From positions 124,001 through 188,000 of the forward strand of contig JAKLIX010000004.1 of the NCBI GenBank assembly GCA_022709385.1: a stretch of 64,000 bases of DNA. The letters run 5' to 3'. Origin of the DNA: Bacteroidota bacterium (GTDB taxonomy: Bacteria; Bacteroidota; Bacteroidia; Bacteroidales; CAIXZF01). This document shows, in pieces, positions 26,029-33,941 of the stretch (position 1 is its first letter; every line of letters starts with the position of its first letter). Position numbers and translations under genes: made by a program. Under the pieces are notes generated by a model that was not told the origin of the DNA, made no database searches, and saw nothing but the letters and a program-made list of their open reading frames with translations.

Positions 26029-27504
26029 ATGAGAGCATTAATACTTGTTAGCTGTATGTTTTTGCAACTGTTTGCATTTTCTCAGGTTACCTTGGTTTTA
26101 CAACCAGGAGCTTCAGACGGAAAGGATGCAGATATCAGAACAGATTACCCTTCGACTCCAAATGGCGGCAGCCAGGATTTTATCGCGAATGCCTGGACGG
26201 CAGGAATGGTTTTTGTTCAAAGATCCCTGATTGAATTTGATCTAAGCTCAATTCCACAGAATGCTTTGATAATCAGTGCGAACCTGTCCTTGTACGCAAA
26301 TCCCACCACAGGTCATTCACAGCACCATTCCTCGTTATCGGGATCCAATACTGCTTTTTTGAAGAGAATAGTCAATCACTGGAATGAAAATGCTGTCTGC
26401 TGGAATAATCAGCCGGGTACCACAGATATGCATAGAATCATCTTGCCTCAGTCCACTTCTTCTTTACAGGATTATTTGAATATTGATGTCACGCAAATGA
26501 TGCAGGATATGGTAACTTTCCCCGGGACAAGCTTCGGAATGATGTTTATGCTCGCAACTGAAGAGCACTATCGTTCATTGATCTTTGCTTCAAGTGATCA
26601 CCCGAATGCTTCGTTACACCCGAAGCTTGTTATAACCTATGACGCGACGGCCACCTGGGTTGATACTTGTATTGTAATTAAAGTGATGGAAGACCGGGGC
26701 TATGATGCGGATATCAGGGACGATTTCCCTACATCCCCGAATCCTGCCAGTCAGGATTTCATTGCCAATGCATGGAGTGCAGGAAGTCAATACTTTATTC
26801 AAAGAAGCTTAATTGATTTCGGAGTTACCACGCTTCCTCCCAACACTTTTCTGAACTGCGCAATGTTGTCGTTATATGGGAATCCGACAACCGGTCACTA
26901 TCAAAATCATTCCAGCTTGTCTGGCCCCAATGAATCCTACCTTCAGAGGATAACAAGTTCATGGGATCAAAATACTGTTTGCTGGAATAATCAGCCCTCT
27001 TACTCAACTCAAAATCAAGTGACTCTGTCGAAGTCTTATGACACATTGCAAAATTATCTTGATATTGATGTCACTGATCTGATGGTGGATATGCTGACAT
27101 ATCCCAGTTCAAGTTTCGGCTTTCTATTAAAACTTGTGACAGAATCACAGTATCGGTCTATGGTTTTTGCTTCCTCTGACCATGTGAATCCTGATCTTCA
27201 CCCTAAACTTACCCTTTGTTATTCAACCATAACATCTATGTCTGAGGTTAATAAATCGTCGGAAAGTATGCAGGTCTTTCCCAATCCCGCAAATGGCATC
27301 ATTACAGTGCAATTGGCTGGTAAAGAAAGGGTTAATCTTATCCTTGATGTGATTGATGTGAATGGAAGGAAGGTAATTTCCAGGAAAGACCTTAATAAAT
27401 CACCTGCCATCCAATTGGATGTAAGTAGGTTGAATAAGGGATTGTATATTATCAGGATCCTTGATGGGAATGAGAGCAGCAGCAGAAGAATTATTATTGA
27501 CTAG
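26029..27504 (+). CDS. Secreted protein with two DNRLRE domains and T9SS sorting domain
   Basis: This 491-residue protein has a signal peptide (MRALILVSCMFLQLFAFSQ) and two tandem DNRLRE-type domains (residues about 20-200 and 215-395). Both carry DADIRxDxPxxPNxxSQDF, IxNAWxAG, QRSLIxFD, WNNQPxxxT and the closing SLIFASSDHPN/SMVFASSDHVN. DNRLRE domains are extracellular beta-sandwiches usually appended to surface proteins. A T9SS sorting domain ends the protein (QVFPNPANGIITVQL to LNKGLYIIRIL). It overlaps the 3' end of the convergent symporter gene by 11 bp. The two domains look like a recent internal duplication. Confidence 0.87.
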   Translation: MRALILVSCMFLQLFAFSQVTLVLQPGASDGKDADIRTDYPSTPNGGSQDFIANAWTAGMVFVQRSLIEFDLSSIPQNALIISANLSLYANPTTGHSQHHSSLSGSNTAFLKRIVNHWNENAVCWNNQPGTTDMHRIILPQSTSSLQDYLNIDVTQMMQDMVTFPGTSFGMMFMLATEEHYRSLIFASSDHPNASLHPKLVITYDATATWVDTCIVIKVMEDRGYDADIRDDFPTSPNPASQDFIANAWSAGSQYFIQRSLIDFGVTTLPPNTFLNCAMLSLYGNPTTGHYQNHSSLSGPNESYLQRITSSWDQNTVCWNNQPSYSTQNQVTLSKSYDTLQNYLDIDVTDLMVDMLTYPSSSFGFLLKLVTESQYRSMVFASSDHVNPDLHPKLTLCYSTITSMSEVNKSSESMQVFPNPANGIITVQLAGKERVNLILDVIDVNGRKVISRKDLNKSPAIQLDVSRLNKGLYIIRILDGNESSSRRIIID

Positions 27505-28954
27505 AGCTCTTTTTCTTCCTTATTGTCCACAATCCCACGAATGTGATCAATCCATTGACAATCAGGAGTTCAAATCCGAATTTATAACCACCGAACAGGA
27601 ATTCCGAATGCCGGGAGATAAAATAACACAGCAGGGGAGCCACCACGGCAACCAGGGGGACATAGCGGTCTTTAACCCTTAATTTAGTGAACAGGCCGAA
27701 ACTGTATAGTCCCAGCAAAGGCCCGTATGTGTAACCGGCGATGGTGAATAATTTATCGATGACTGCCTGATCGTTGATGGCCCGGAAGAGGATGATCATC
27801 GACAGCAAGATGAGGGCGAAACCCAGGTGTACCAGATAGCGAATGCTGATCTTTTCTTTTTCTGTGATGTCTTTTCTTTTGTTCATGCCCAGAAAATCAA
27901 TGGAAAAGGAGGTGGTCAGAGAGGTCAGGGCACCATCTGCACTTGGGTAAGCAGCAGAAATCAAACCGATCATAAAGACAAGGCCGGCCAGGGGGCCGAG
28001 CTGCTGGAGGGAGATCACCGGGAACAGGTCGTCACTGCGCAACGGCATATCCATTCCTGTTTGGGCAGTGTATAAAAAGAGAATGGCACCAAGGAACAGA
28101 AAGATCATATTTACCAGTACCAGGACAAAAGAGAAGCTGAACATGTTTTTCTGGGATTCCCGTAATGTCCGGCAACTCAGATTCTTCTGCATCATTTCCT
28201 GATCCAGTCCGGTCATTACAATGGTGATAAACATACCACTGAAAAACTGTTTGACGAAAAACTGCCTGTCGTGCCAGTCGGTGGATATGACCCTGGTAAG
28301 GCCCATATCCGTCACATGGTCAAACATCTGCTGAAAGCTGAGTTGCAGGTCTTTGCCGATAAGAAATACCGTCAGTATGACCGACGCCAGCATAAAAGTC
28401 GTCTGCAGTGTATCAGTCCAGACGATGGTGCGGATGCCGCCCTTGAATGTGTACAAGATGATCAGCAGGATGAAGATACATACTGATACCCAGAATGGAA
28501 TCCCCCACGCATCGAAAATAAATATCTGCAACACATTGACTACCAGGAACATTCTTAAGGAAGCCCCGATTGTCCTTGAAAGGATGAAAAAGAATGCGCC
28601 TGTTTTGTGGGTCCAAAAACCAAATCGTTGTTCGAGGTAGGTGTATATCGAAGTAAGATTCAAACGGTAGTAGAGGGGCAGGAGAATGGTGGCGATGACG
28701 ATATATCCGAACAGATATCCGAAGACCACCATCAGGTAAGTCCACTGTGTGGTTCCGACCCATCCCGGAACCGACATAAAGGTGACACCGGAAAGCGAGG
28801 CGCCGATCATGCCGTAGGCAACCACGTACCAGGGCGATGCCTTGTTGCCGATAAAGAAGGTTTCGTTGTTGGATTTGCGGGAGGTGATCCAGGTGATGAT
28901 GAACAATAATAAGGTGTAACCAAGAAAGCAGGAGAAAATGAAGAATGGAGACAT
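27494..28954 (-). CDS. Sodium:solute symporter family transporter
   Basis: This 486-residue inner-membrane protein has about 13 hydrophobic segments. Family signatures are FFIGNKASPWYVVAYGMIGA near residue 33 and the glycine-rich SLSGVTFMSVPGWVG. GLISAAYPSADGALTSLTTS near 320 corresponds to the sodium-site helix. The substrate cannot be told; SSS members carry sugars, sialic acid, amino acids and others. It is the last gene of the heptose operon, 6 bp after gmhB, which may point to a sugar-related substrate (inference). Confidence 0.88.
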   Translation of the reverse strand: MSPFFIFSCFLGYTLLLFIITWITSRKSNNETFFIGNKASPWYVVAYGMIGASLSGVTFMSVPGWVGTTQWTYLMVVFGYLFGYIVIATILLPLYYRLNLTSIYTYLEQRFGFWTHKTGAFFFILSRTIGASLRMFLVVNVLQIFIFDAWGIPFWVSVCIFILLIILYTFKGGIRTIVWTDTLQTTFMLASVILTVFLIGKDLQLSFQQMFDHVTDMGLTRVISTDWHDRQFFVKQFFSGMFITIVMTGLDQEMMQKNLSCRTLRESQKNMFSFSFVLVLVNMIFLFLGAILFLYTAQTGMDMPLRSDDLFPVISLQQLGPLAGLVFMIGLISAAYPSADGALTSLTTSFSIDFLGMNKRKDITEKEKISIRYLVHLGFALILLSMIILFRAINDQAVIDKLFTIAGYTYGPLLGLYSFGLFTKLRVKDRYVPLVAVVAPLLCYFISRHSEFLFGGYKFGFELLIVNGLITFVGLWTIRKKKSSSQ

Positions 28955-28960
28955 GCAGGG

Positions 28961-29539
28961 CTATTTAGTCATTAGGAATCGTGCAAAATGAAGGAGATCG
29001 GGAAAGGTCAGGTCGATGAGGGATGCATGTTTTAAGGCTGGTAAGCGGTCGGTGGAGATCAGGATGGTTTGCATGCCGGTCTTTTTTCCGAATATCATAT
29101 CGCTGATTGAATCACCTGCCATCACCGATTCCCTGAACCGTATCCCCGGGTGATCTTTTCTGGCGGCCAGCGCCATACCGATATTGGGTTTACGGTATAA
29201 ACTGCCGCTGTCCTCAAGGTCGGGACAGTAATAAATCTGGTCTATCCTGCCTCCCTGGTCGTGGATTACCGTCAGCATCTGCCGGTGGAGCGCTTCCAGT
29301 TGTTCGGCAGTCATCAGTCCCTTCCCGATGCCCTGCTGGTTGGTTACAATAAAGATCTTCCGGAAAAAGCCGGAGAAAATCCTGATGGCTTCGAGGCTTC
29401 CGGGAAGAAACTCAAAATGTTCCCAATCTTTCACATAGTCGCCGGGAAGTTTCCGGTTCACCACACCGTCGCGGTCGAGGAACAGGTTCCACGACCTGTC
29501 AGGGGAAAAACTGTCCAATCTCTTTTTGTGCCCTTTCAT
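28961..29539 (-). CDS. gmhB: D-glycero-D-manno-heptose 1,7-bisphosphate 7-phosphatase-like HAD
   Basis: This 192-residue HAD-superfamily phosphatase has FLDRDGVVNRK (motif I) near residue 18, IVTNQQGIGKGLMT (motif II) near 63, YRKPNIGM near 117 and MAGDSISDM (motif IV) near 143. The start at 29539 gives MKGHKKRLDSF and overlaps the end of the upstream gene by 41 bp; a longer start would be buried further in that gene. Known GmhB proteins bind zinc through a Cys/His loop before the RKP motif. Here the loop is shortened and shows a single Cys (YYCPDLEDSG), so the metal site appears lost. The role in GDP-heptose synthesis follows from its neighbours. Confidence 0.85.
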   Translation of the reverse strand: MKGHKKRLDSFSPDRSWNLFLDRDGVVNRKLPGDYVKDWEHFEFLPGSLEAIRIFSGFFRKIFIVTNQQGIGKGLMTAEQLEALHRQMLTVIHDQGGRIDQIYYCPDLEDSGSLYRKPNIGMALAARKDHPGIRFRESVMAGDSISDMIFGKKTGMQTILISTDRLPALKHASLIDLTFPDLLHFARFLMTK

Positions 29540-30203
29540 AATCTTCAGGTATCCCGATATCGATAAAGTAAGCATCAGAAACATAAGCCTTCAGCTTATG
29601 CGATTTCATTTTCACCGGAAGGAAATCCTTTTCGAGTGAAAATGAGCCAGCTTGCGTTGCAGACAGGTAAAAATCCCTGTTGACGATATAGATGCCGCCA
29701 TTGATATTACCGGGTGCAGGCTCAGCGGTTTTCTCCGTAAAACGGATGATTTTTCTGTTTCCGTCATCTACAACTGTTCCATAGCGGCTGGTGTCATCCA
29801 TGAATTTCACCGCCATCAGCAGATCAGTGCCGGAATCGTTTCTGTATTGCCTTAGCATGCCGGAGAGTTCCACATTGAAGAAGGTATCTCCGTTCATTAC
29901 GAGGACTTCGTCCCCAATGGCAGCATTCATGGCGAGTCTCAATCCTCCTCCGGTGCCAAGGGCTTGTTCCTCAATGGCATAGCTAATGTCAATTCCCTGG
30001 TAGCCAGAACCGAAATACCGGATGATATGATCTTTGAGATGCCCGACGGAAAGTATGATTTTTTCGAAATGATGTCGTTGAAGGTACTGTATCAGGAGTT
30101 CAAGGAAAGGTTTACCGTTTACCGGAACCATAGCCTTGGGGAGATTGCCTGCGATGTTTCCAAGCCTTGTTCCCAAACCACCGGCAAGTATAATGGCTTC
30201 CAT
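29499..30203 (-). CDS. hddC: Heptose-1-phosphate guanylyltransferase-like nucleotidyltransferase
   Basis: This 234-residue sugar-phosphate nucleotidyltransferase begins MEAIILAGGLGTRLGNIAGN, with the GxGTRL and LPKAMVPVNGKP nucleotide-binding sequences. MNGDTFFNVEL near residue 104 is the metal-binding Asp region, and NGGIYIVNRDF lies near 163. In context (gmhA, hddA, gmhB beside it) the best call is HddC, which makes GDP-D-glycero-alpha-D-manno-heptose. A generic mannose-1-phosphate guanylyltransferase is the alternative. It starts 9 bp after gmhA. Confidence 0.82.
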   Translation of the reverse strand: MEAIILAGGLGTRLGNIAGNLPKAMVPVNGKPFLELLIQYLQRHHFEKIILSVGHLKDHIIRYFGSGYQGIDISYAIEEQALGTGGGLRLAMNAAIGDEVLVMNGDTFFNVELSGMLRQYRNDSGTDLLMAVKFMDDTSRYGTVVDDGNRKIIRFTEKTAEPAPGNINGGIYIVNRDFYLSATQAGSFSLEKDFLPVKMKSHKLKAYVSDAYFIDIGIPEDYERAQKEIGQFFP

Positions 30204-30212
30204 TACGGTTCC

Positions 30213-30791
30213 TTAACGGGGAAACATGGCAGATTCAACCAGTTCGCAGATGATATGGCCGATCAGGATATGGCATTCCTGTATCCTCGGTGTATCCGTG
30301 CTCGGAACATTGATCAGGTAATCGCAGCAGGTTTTCATTTTTCCGCCAGTGTCACCGGTCATCCCGATCACGGTCATGTGCTGCTTTCTGGCTTCATCAA
30401 TGGCAGCCAGGATGTTGGGAGAATTCCCCGAGGTGGAAATCGCGAAAAACACATCTCCTTCCCTGCCTTTGGCCTTGATCAGCCTGGCATAAACCTGGTC
30501 GAAAGCGTAATCGTTTGCCACAGCCGTCAGGTAGGAGGTGTTTACATGCAAAGCCTCGGAGTATAACGGGTCTCTGTCATAATAAAACCTTCCTGAAAAC
30601 TCGGCGGCAAGGTGCTGGGCATCAGCCGCACTGCCACCGTTGCCGGCAAACAGCACTTTATTTCCTTTACTGAAAGCGTTCGTACACGCATGTGCCACAT
30701 CGGAAATAACCCGCAATAGTTCGCTGCTCTCAAGCAAACGTTCTTTCGTATTAATTGATTCTCTGATTCTTAACTCAATCACTGGATCCAT
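30213..30791 (-). CDS. gmhA: Sedoheptulose-7-phosphate isomerase
   Basis: This 192-residue SIS-domain enzyme converts sedoheptulose 7-phosphate to D-glycero-D-manno-heptose 7-phosphate, the first step to nucleotide-heptose. Signatures are LFAGNGGSAADAQHLAAEFS near residue 48, LTAVANDYAFDQVYARLIKA near 90, AISTSGNSPNILAAI near 117, and ECHILIGHIICELVE near 171, where the zinc-binding Glu and His residues fall. The gene is followed by hddC after 9 bp. An ATGTGCCACAT variant of the local palindrome occurs inside the coding sequence at 30690, but it encodes conserved family residues. Confidence 0.93.
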   Translation of the reverse strand: MDPVIELRIRESINTKERLLESSELLRVISDVAHACTNAFSKGNKVLFAGNGGSAADAQHLAAEFSGRFYYDRDPLYSEALHVNTSYLTAVANDYAFDQVYARLIKAKGREGDVFFAISTSGNSPNILAAIDEARKQHMTVIGMTGDTGGKMKTCCDYLINVPSTDTPRIQECHILIGHIICELVESAMFPR

Positions 30792-30809
30792 ATGGGAGAG
30801 ATTTTAATG

Positions 30810-30851
30810 ATGTGACACATCAGCACCACTAAAGGTACTGATGTGTCACAT
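30810..30851. repeat. Inverted repeat of ATGTGACACATCAG
   Basis: ATGTGACACATCAG (30810-30823) and its exact reverse complement (30838-30851) flank a 14-base loop. Each arm contains the 11-bp palindrome found repeatedly at 4-7 kb. It lies between the nitroreductase stop (30866) and the gmhA start (30791), so in the minus-strand operon it sits in the leader of gmhA and could act as an attenuator or an operator. It has no T-run. Confidence 0.8.
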
Positions 30852-30865
30852 GCTGCAAAAGTAAG

Positions 30866-31384
30866 CTAAAACTTGTCCCGGCGGAGGATTTCACCGGCAG
30901 CTTTGCGGCTGCGGTGCCGGGGATTATCTGCACTGTCAGCAGGGTAACCGATCGGAAGCAGTATCATGGGTTCGATATGCGGCGGGAGCTTAAAGATGCT
31001 GCTGCATGCGGCTGCATCGAAATTGCAGATCCAGCAGCTTCCGAGTCCTTTTTCTGCGGCAGCCAGGGTGATGTGATCAGTGATGATGGCTGCATCGATA
31101 TCACAATGATCTTTTCCGTCCCCTCTTTTCCATGAAACCTGATGATCACCGCAGATGACCAGCACGAGCGGGGCTCCCCTGAACCATTCCCTCGGATATG
31201 TTTCATGCAGGGCGGCTAACACGGCACGGTCGGTCACCACAATGATATGCCAGGGTTGCAGGTTGGCTGCCGAGGGTGCCATCCGGCCACATTCAAGGAT
31301 GTATTGCAGTGTTCCTTCTTCAACAGCATCCGGAAGATAGCCGCGGGAGGAGTAACGCATTTTGCTTAATTCTAGAAAATCCAT
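30866..31384 (-). CDS. Nitroreductase family flavoprotein
   Basis: This 172-residue protein belongs to the FMN-dependent nitroreductase fold. The phosphate-binding SKMRYSSRGYLPDA near residue 7 and MAPSAANLQPWHIIVV near 37 fit the family, as does EKGLGSCWICNFDA near 110. PIGYPADSADNPRHRSRKAA near residue 145 is typical of the short nitroreductases of anaerobes. The substrate is unknown. It interrupts the heptose genes, being 104 bp downstream of hddA and 74 bp upstream of gmhA. Confidence 0.88.
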   Translation of the reverse strand: MDFLELSKMRYSSRGYLPDAVEEGTLQYILECGRMAPSAANLQPWHIIVVTDRAVLAALHETYPREWFRGAPLVLVICGDHQVSWKRGDGKDHCDIDAAIITDHITLAAAEKGLGSCWICNFDAAACSSIFKLPPHIEPMILLPIGYPADSADNPRHRSRKAAGEILRRDKF

Positions 31385-31488
31385 GTTAATTGCTTGTTTA
31401 TTAGTATATTATAAAGTAATAATCTCCTCAGGGTCTGGTAATTCAGCGATCGAATGAGATGGCAGATGTCCTGGCAACTTTCGCCGTC

Positions 31489-32511
31489 TCAGATAGACCA
31501 GCTTGTAAGTCCTTGTTTTACGAACTCATATCGTTTTACAGCACCTCCAAAGGATTCAAGTGCATGGATCACCTGGTTTCTGGTATTCCCCGGACAGTAG
31601 AAAAAGATAAAGCCTCCGCCACCCGCACCGCTGATCTTGCCCCCGATGGCGCCGTTTCTAAGGGCAGTGGCATAGATATCGTCGATTACGGGATTGCTGA
31701 TACCATCAGCCATTTTTTTCTTGTGTTCCCAACCAAAATCAAGTAATTCACCGATACGGTTCAATTCTCCCCTGAGCAGGGCTTCTTTCATCAGGTAGGC
31801 TTGTTCCTTGAGTTTCAGCATGGCGTCGATGGAGGTGGCATGCTTTGCCAACACATTTTTAACTTGTGCCTCGATGATCCGGGAGGATAGCCTGCTTGTT
31901 TCCGTATTGTAAAGTACCAGGTTGTGGGCCAGCTCATTCAGATAGTCCGTTTTTATCCGGAGAGGGTTGACAATGACTTTATCACCTGAAAAAAATTCCA
32001 TAAAGTTGACTCCACCGAAAGTTGCAGCATATTGGTCCTGCTTTCCCCCTGCCATGGCAAGATCAACTCTTTCTATTTCATAAGCAAGATGAGCAAGATC
32101 GTATTCTCCCAAAGGAAGTTTGAACCAAGCCGCAAATGCACCCAATATCGCAACCACAAGTGTGGATGAGGTGCCTAATCCTGAACCGGGCGGCGCATCT
32201 ACGTATGTCGTCAGCCTGAATGAGAAGGGTTCAAGCTGAAACTGTCTGATGATCCTGTTGTAGATTCCTTTATGGAGATCTAAATTTCCATCAAGCGGGA
32301 GTTCCTTTAGCGTCGGAAAAACAAGCATTTCATTCTTATCCAAAGCATCGATCGTAATTTTTTCATCCGACGTTATCTCAAGGGAAGCATAAGCGTACAT
32401 AGAAATGGTAGCATTTAATATTGCACCTCCGTAAAGATCGGAGAATGGGGCTACATCAGTACCGCCTCCTGCAAGACCAAAGCGCAAGGGAGACTTACTC
32501 CTGATTATCAT
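31489..32511 (-). CDS. hddA: D-glycero-D-manno-heptose 7-phosphate kinase
   Basis: This 340-residue GHMP kinase begins MIIRSKSPLRFGLAGGGTDV, the HddA pattern. Motif II is PPGSGLGTSSTLVVAIL near residue 107 and motif III is KISGAGGGGFIFFYCPG near 292. HddA phosphorylates heptose 7-phosphate at C1, giving the 1,7-bisphosphate used by gmhB and hddC. Presence of HddA rather than HldE points to the GDP-alpha-heptose branch, used for S-layer, capsule or O-antigen glycans. It heads the operon. Confidence 0.9.
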   Translation of the reverse strand: MIIRSKSPLRFGLAGGGTDVAPFSDLYGGAILNATISMYAYASLEITSDEKITIDALDKNEMLVFPTLKELPLDGNLDLHKGIYNRIIRQFQLEPFSFRLTTYVDAPPGSGLGTSSTLVVAILGAFAAWFKLPLGEYDLAHLAYEIERVDLAMAGGKQDQYAATFGGVNFMEFFSGDKVIVNPLRIKTDYLNELAHNLVLYNTETSRLSSRIIEAQVKNVLAKHATSIDAMLKLKEQAYLMKEALLRGELNRIGELLDFGWEHKKKMADGISNPVIDDIYATALRNGAIGGKISGAGGGGFIFFYCPGNTRNQVIHALESFGGAVKRYEFVKQGLTSWSI

Positions 32512-32560
32512 AAGGCAATGTTTGTAAGGTTATTATATAAGAATTTTATAAGGGTTGAAA

Positions 32561-33901
32561 TCATTGCTTCACAATCCTTATGTTCCGGACATTTTCCCCA
32601 TCGGTAATCCTGAGAAAGTACAAACCCTCAGGTAGATGATTAAGTGAGAATGAATAACCTGCCGGATTAGTTGTAATCGTTTTTTGAAACACCCTTCTGC
32701 CGTTAGCGGAAAAAACATCCAGGTCGACAATTTTCAGATCTTTCGTTTGAATAAAGTATTTATCCATCGAGGGATTCGGGTAAACAAGAATGTAAGAATC
32801 CGTTATATTTTCATCAGCCATCCCAACGGTGCTCAGATCGACTAACGCACAGATCGTATCGGCATCGCAGGCGTTTGTGGTAAAAAGGCATGCGTTGTAC
32901 ACCGCGGGTGCAATGTAATAATGAAGCGGATTCTGGAGGATTGAGAAATTTCCGTCACCAAAGTCCCAAAACCAAGTGGTAGCGTTAATGGAGCTGTCTG
33001 AAAATGACACCGTGAGTGAGTTATTGCTCCAGCTGAATCCACTTGAAATATAATCACATACAAAAACAGAGTCGCAAAACATTGAACTTCCACAACTGTC
33101 GGTAACGGTCAGGCAAACATGGTAAAAACCTCCATTGGTGTAAACATGGGTGGGAGATGGTAATGAGGATCCGTTTCCATCACCGAAATCCCAGGTCCAT
33201 GAAGTTGCATTTGTGGTGATTGACGAAAAATTGAAAGTGTAAGCATTCTGGCTGTAAGTGAAAGTGGCAACTGGGGGTGGGCAAAAAGAATAAATCACAG
33301 TCAGGCTGGGAAACATGGAGGAAATACCCCATTCGCTGGAGGCAAATGAAACCACGCGATAAATCACTTCATCCTCAATTTTCAATAAAAAGCCGAAGCT
33401 ACTTAATGGATTATCTATATGATCCTGAACAACTTGCGTAACATCTATGTTAACATAATCCTGGGTTGGCGAAGTAGTGGCAGGTATCAGTACCTGGTTG
33501 AGGCTGGTGTCTGCCGGTTTATTGTTCCAAGTGACACTGTCCTCGTCCCATGCTTCGGTAAGTCTGCTGAAAGTGCAGGCATTATTTCCATATTGCTGCC
33601 CCAAAAATGAGCCGTAAGTAGCGAACTTAAGATTCAGCTTTGCGTCAATAATGGTGGACCCCGGAGGAATTGCAATCAGTCCAAAATCAAGAAGACTTCT
33701 GACAGTGAAGAAGTTCCCAGACAAGGTCCAGGCGGCAGCGATCAATAAACCGGTATTGCCATAGTTGGTTGTTGGTGTATAGCTGTCGATGAGTGCATCC
33801 TGTCCTCTTTCATTATCAATGGTGAAAACTTCGGTGACCTGAGAGTATGTGTTAATACATATAACCAGGATACCAATGATCGAAGCAGCAATTTTTTTCA
33901 T
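32561..33901 (-). CDS. Secreted DNRLRE and PKD domain protein with T9SS sorting domain
   Basis: This 446-residue protein starts at 33901 with MKKIAASIIGILVICINTYSQ, a signal peptide. The longer frame upstream overlaps the 3' end of the glycosyltransferase gene and is rejected. Residues 22-205 form one DNRLRE-type domain (QDALIDSYTPTTNYGNTG, WNNKPADTSLNQV, VSFASSEW). Two PKD domains follow (WTWDFGDGNGSSLPSPTHVY and WFWDFGDGNFSILQNPLHYY). It ends with a T9SS sorting domain (LVYPNPSMDKYFIQT to LPEGLYFLRITDG). With the gene at 26029 it brackets the heptose operon, which is of interest because T9SS cargo is often attached to surface glycan (family knowledge; link here is inference). Confidence 0.86.
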   Translation of the reverse strand: MKKIAASIIGILVICINTYSQVTEVFTIDNERGQDALIDSYTPTTNYGNTGLLIAAAWTLSGNFFTVRSLLDFGLIAIPPGSTIIDAKLNLKFATYGSFLGQQYGNNACTFSRLTEAWDEDSVTWNNKPADTSLNQVLIPATTSPTQDYVNIDVTQVVQDHIDNPLSSFGFLLKIEDEVIYRVVSFASSEWGISSMFPSLTVIYSFCPPPVATFTYSQNAYTFNFSSITTNATSWTWDFGDGNGSSLPSPTHVYTNGGFYHVCLTVTDSCGSSMFCDSVFVCDYISSGFSWSNNSLTVSFSDSSINATTWFWDFGDGNFSILQNPLHYYIAPAVYNACLFTTNACDADTICALVDLSTVGMADENITDSYILVYPNPSMDKYFIQTKDLKIVDLDVFSANGRRVFQKTITTNPAGYSFSLNHLPEGLYFLRITDGENVRNIRIVKQ

Positions 33902-33941
33902 TTTTACCAGGGAATTAATATATAGAAATTTATTTAATTCA

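Noticed and set aside
30690..30700. ATGTGCCACAT inside gmhA as another functional palindrome
   Set aside because: The bases encode the DVAHAC residues of a well-conserved family stretch, and the sequence is a variant of the motif, so chance is the simpler reading.
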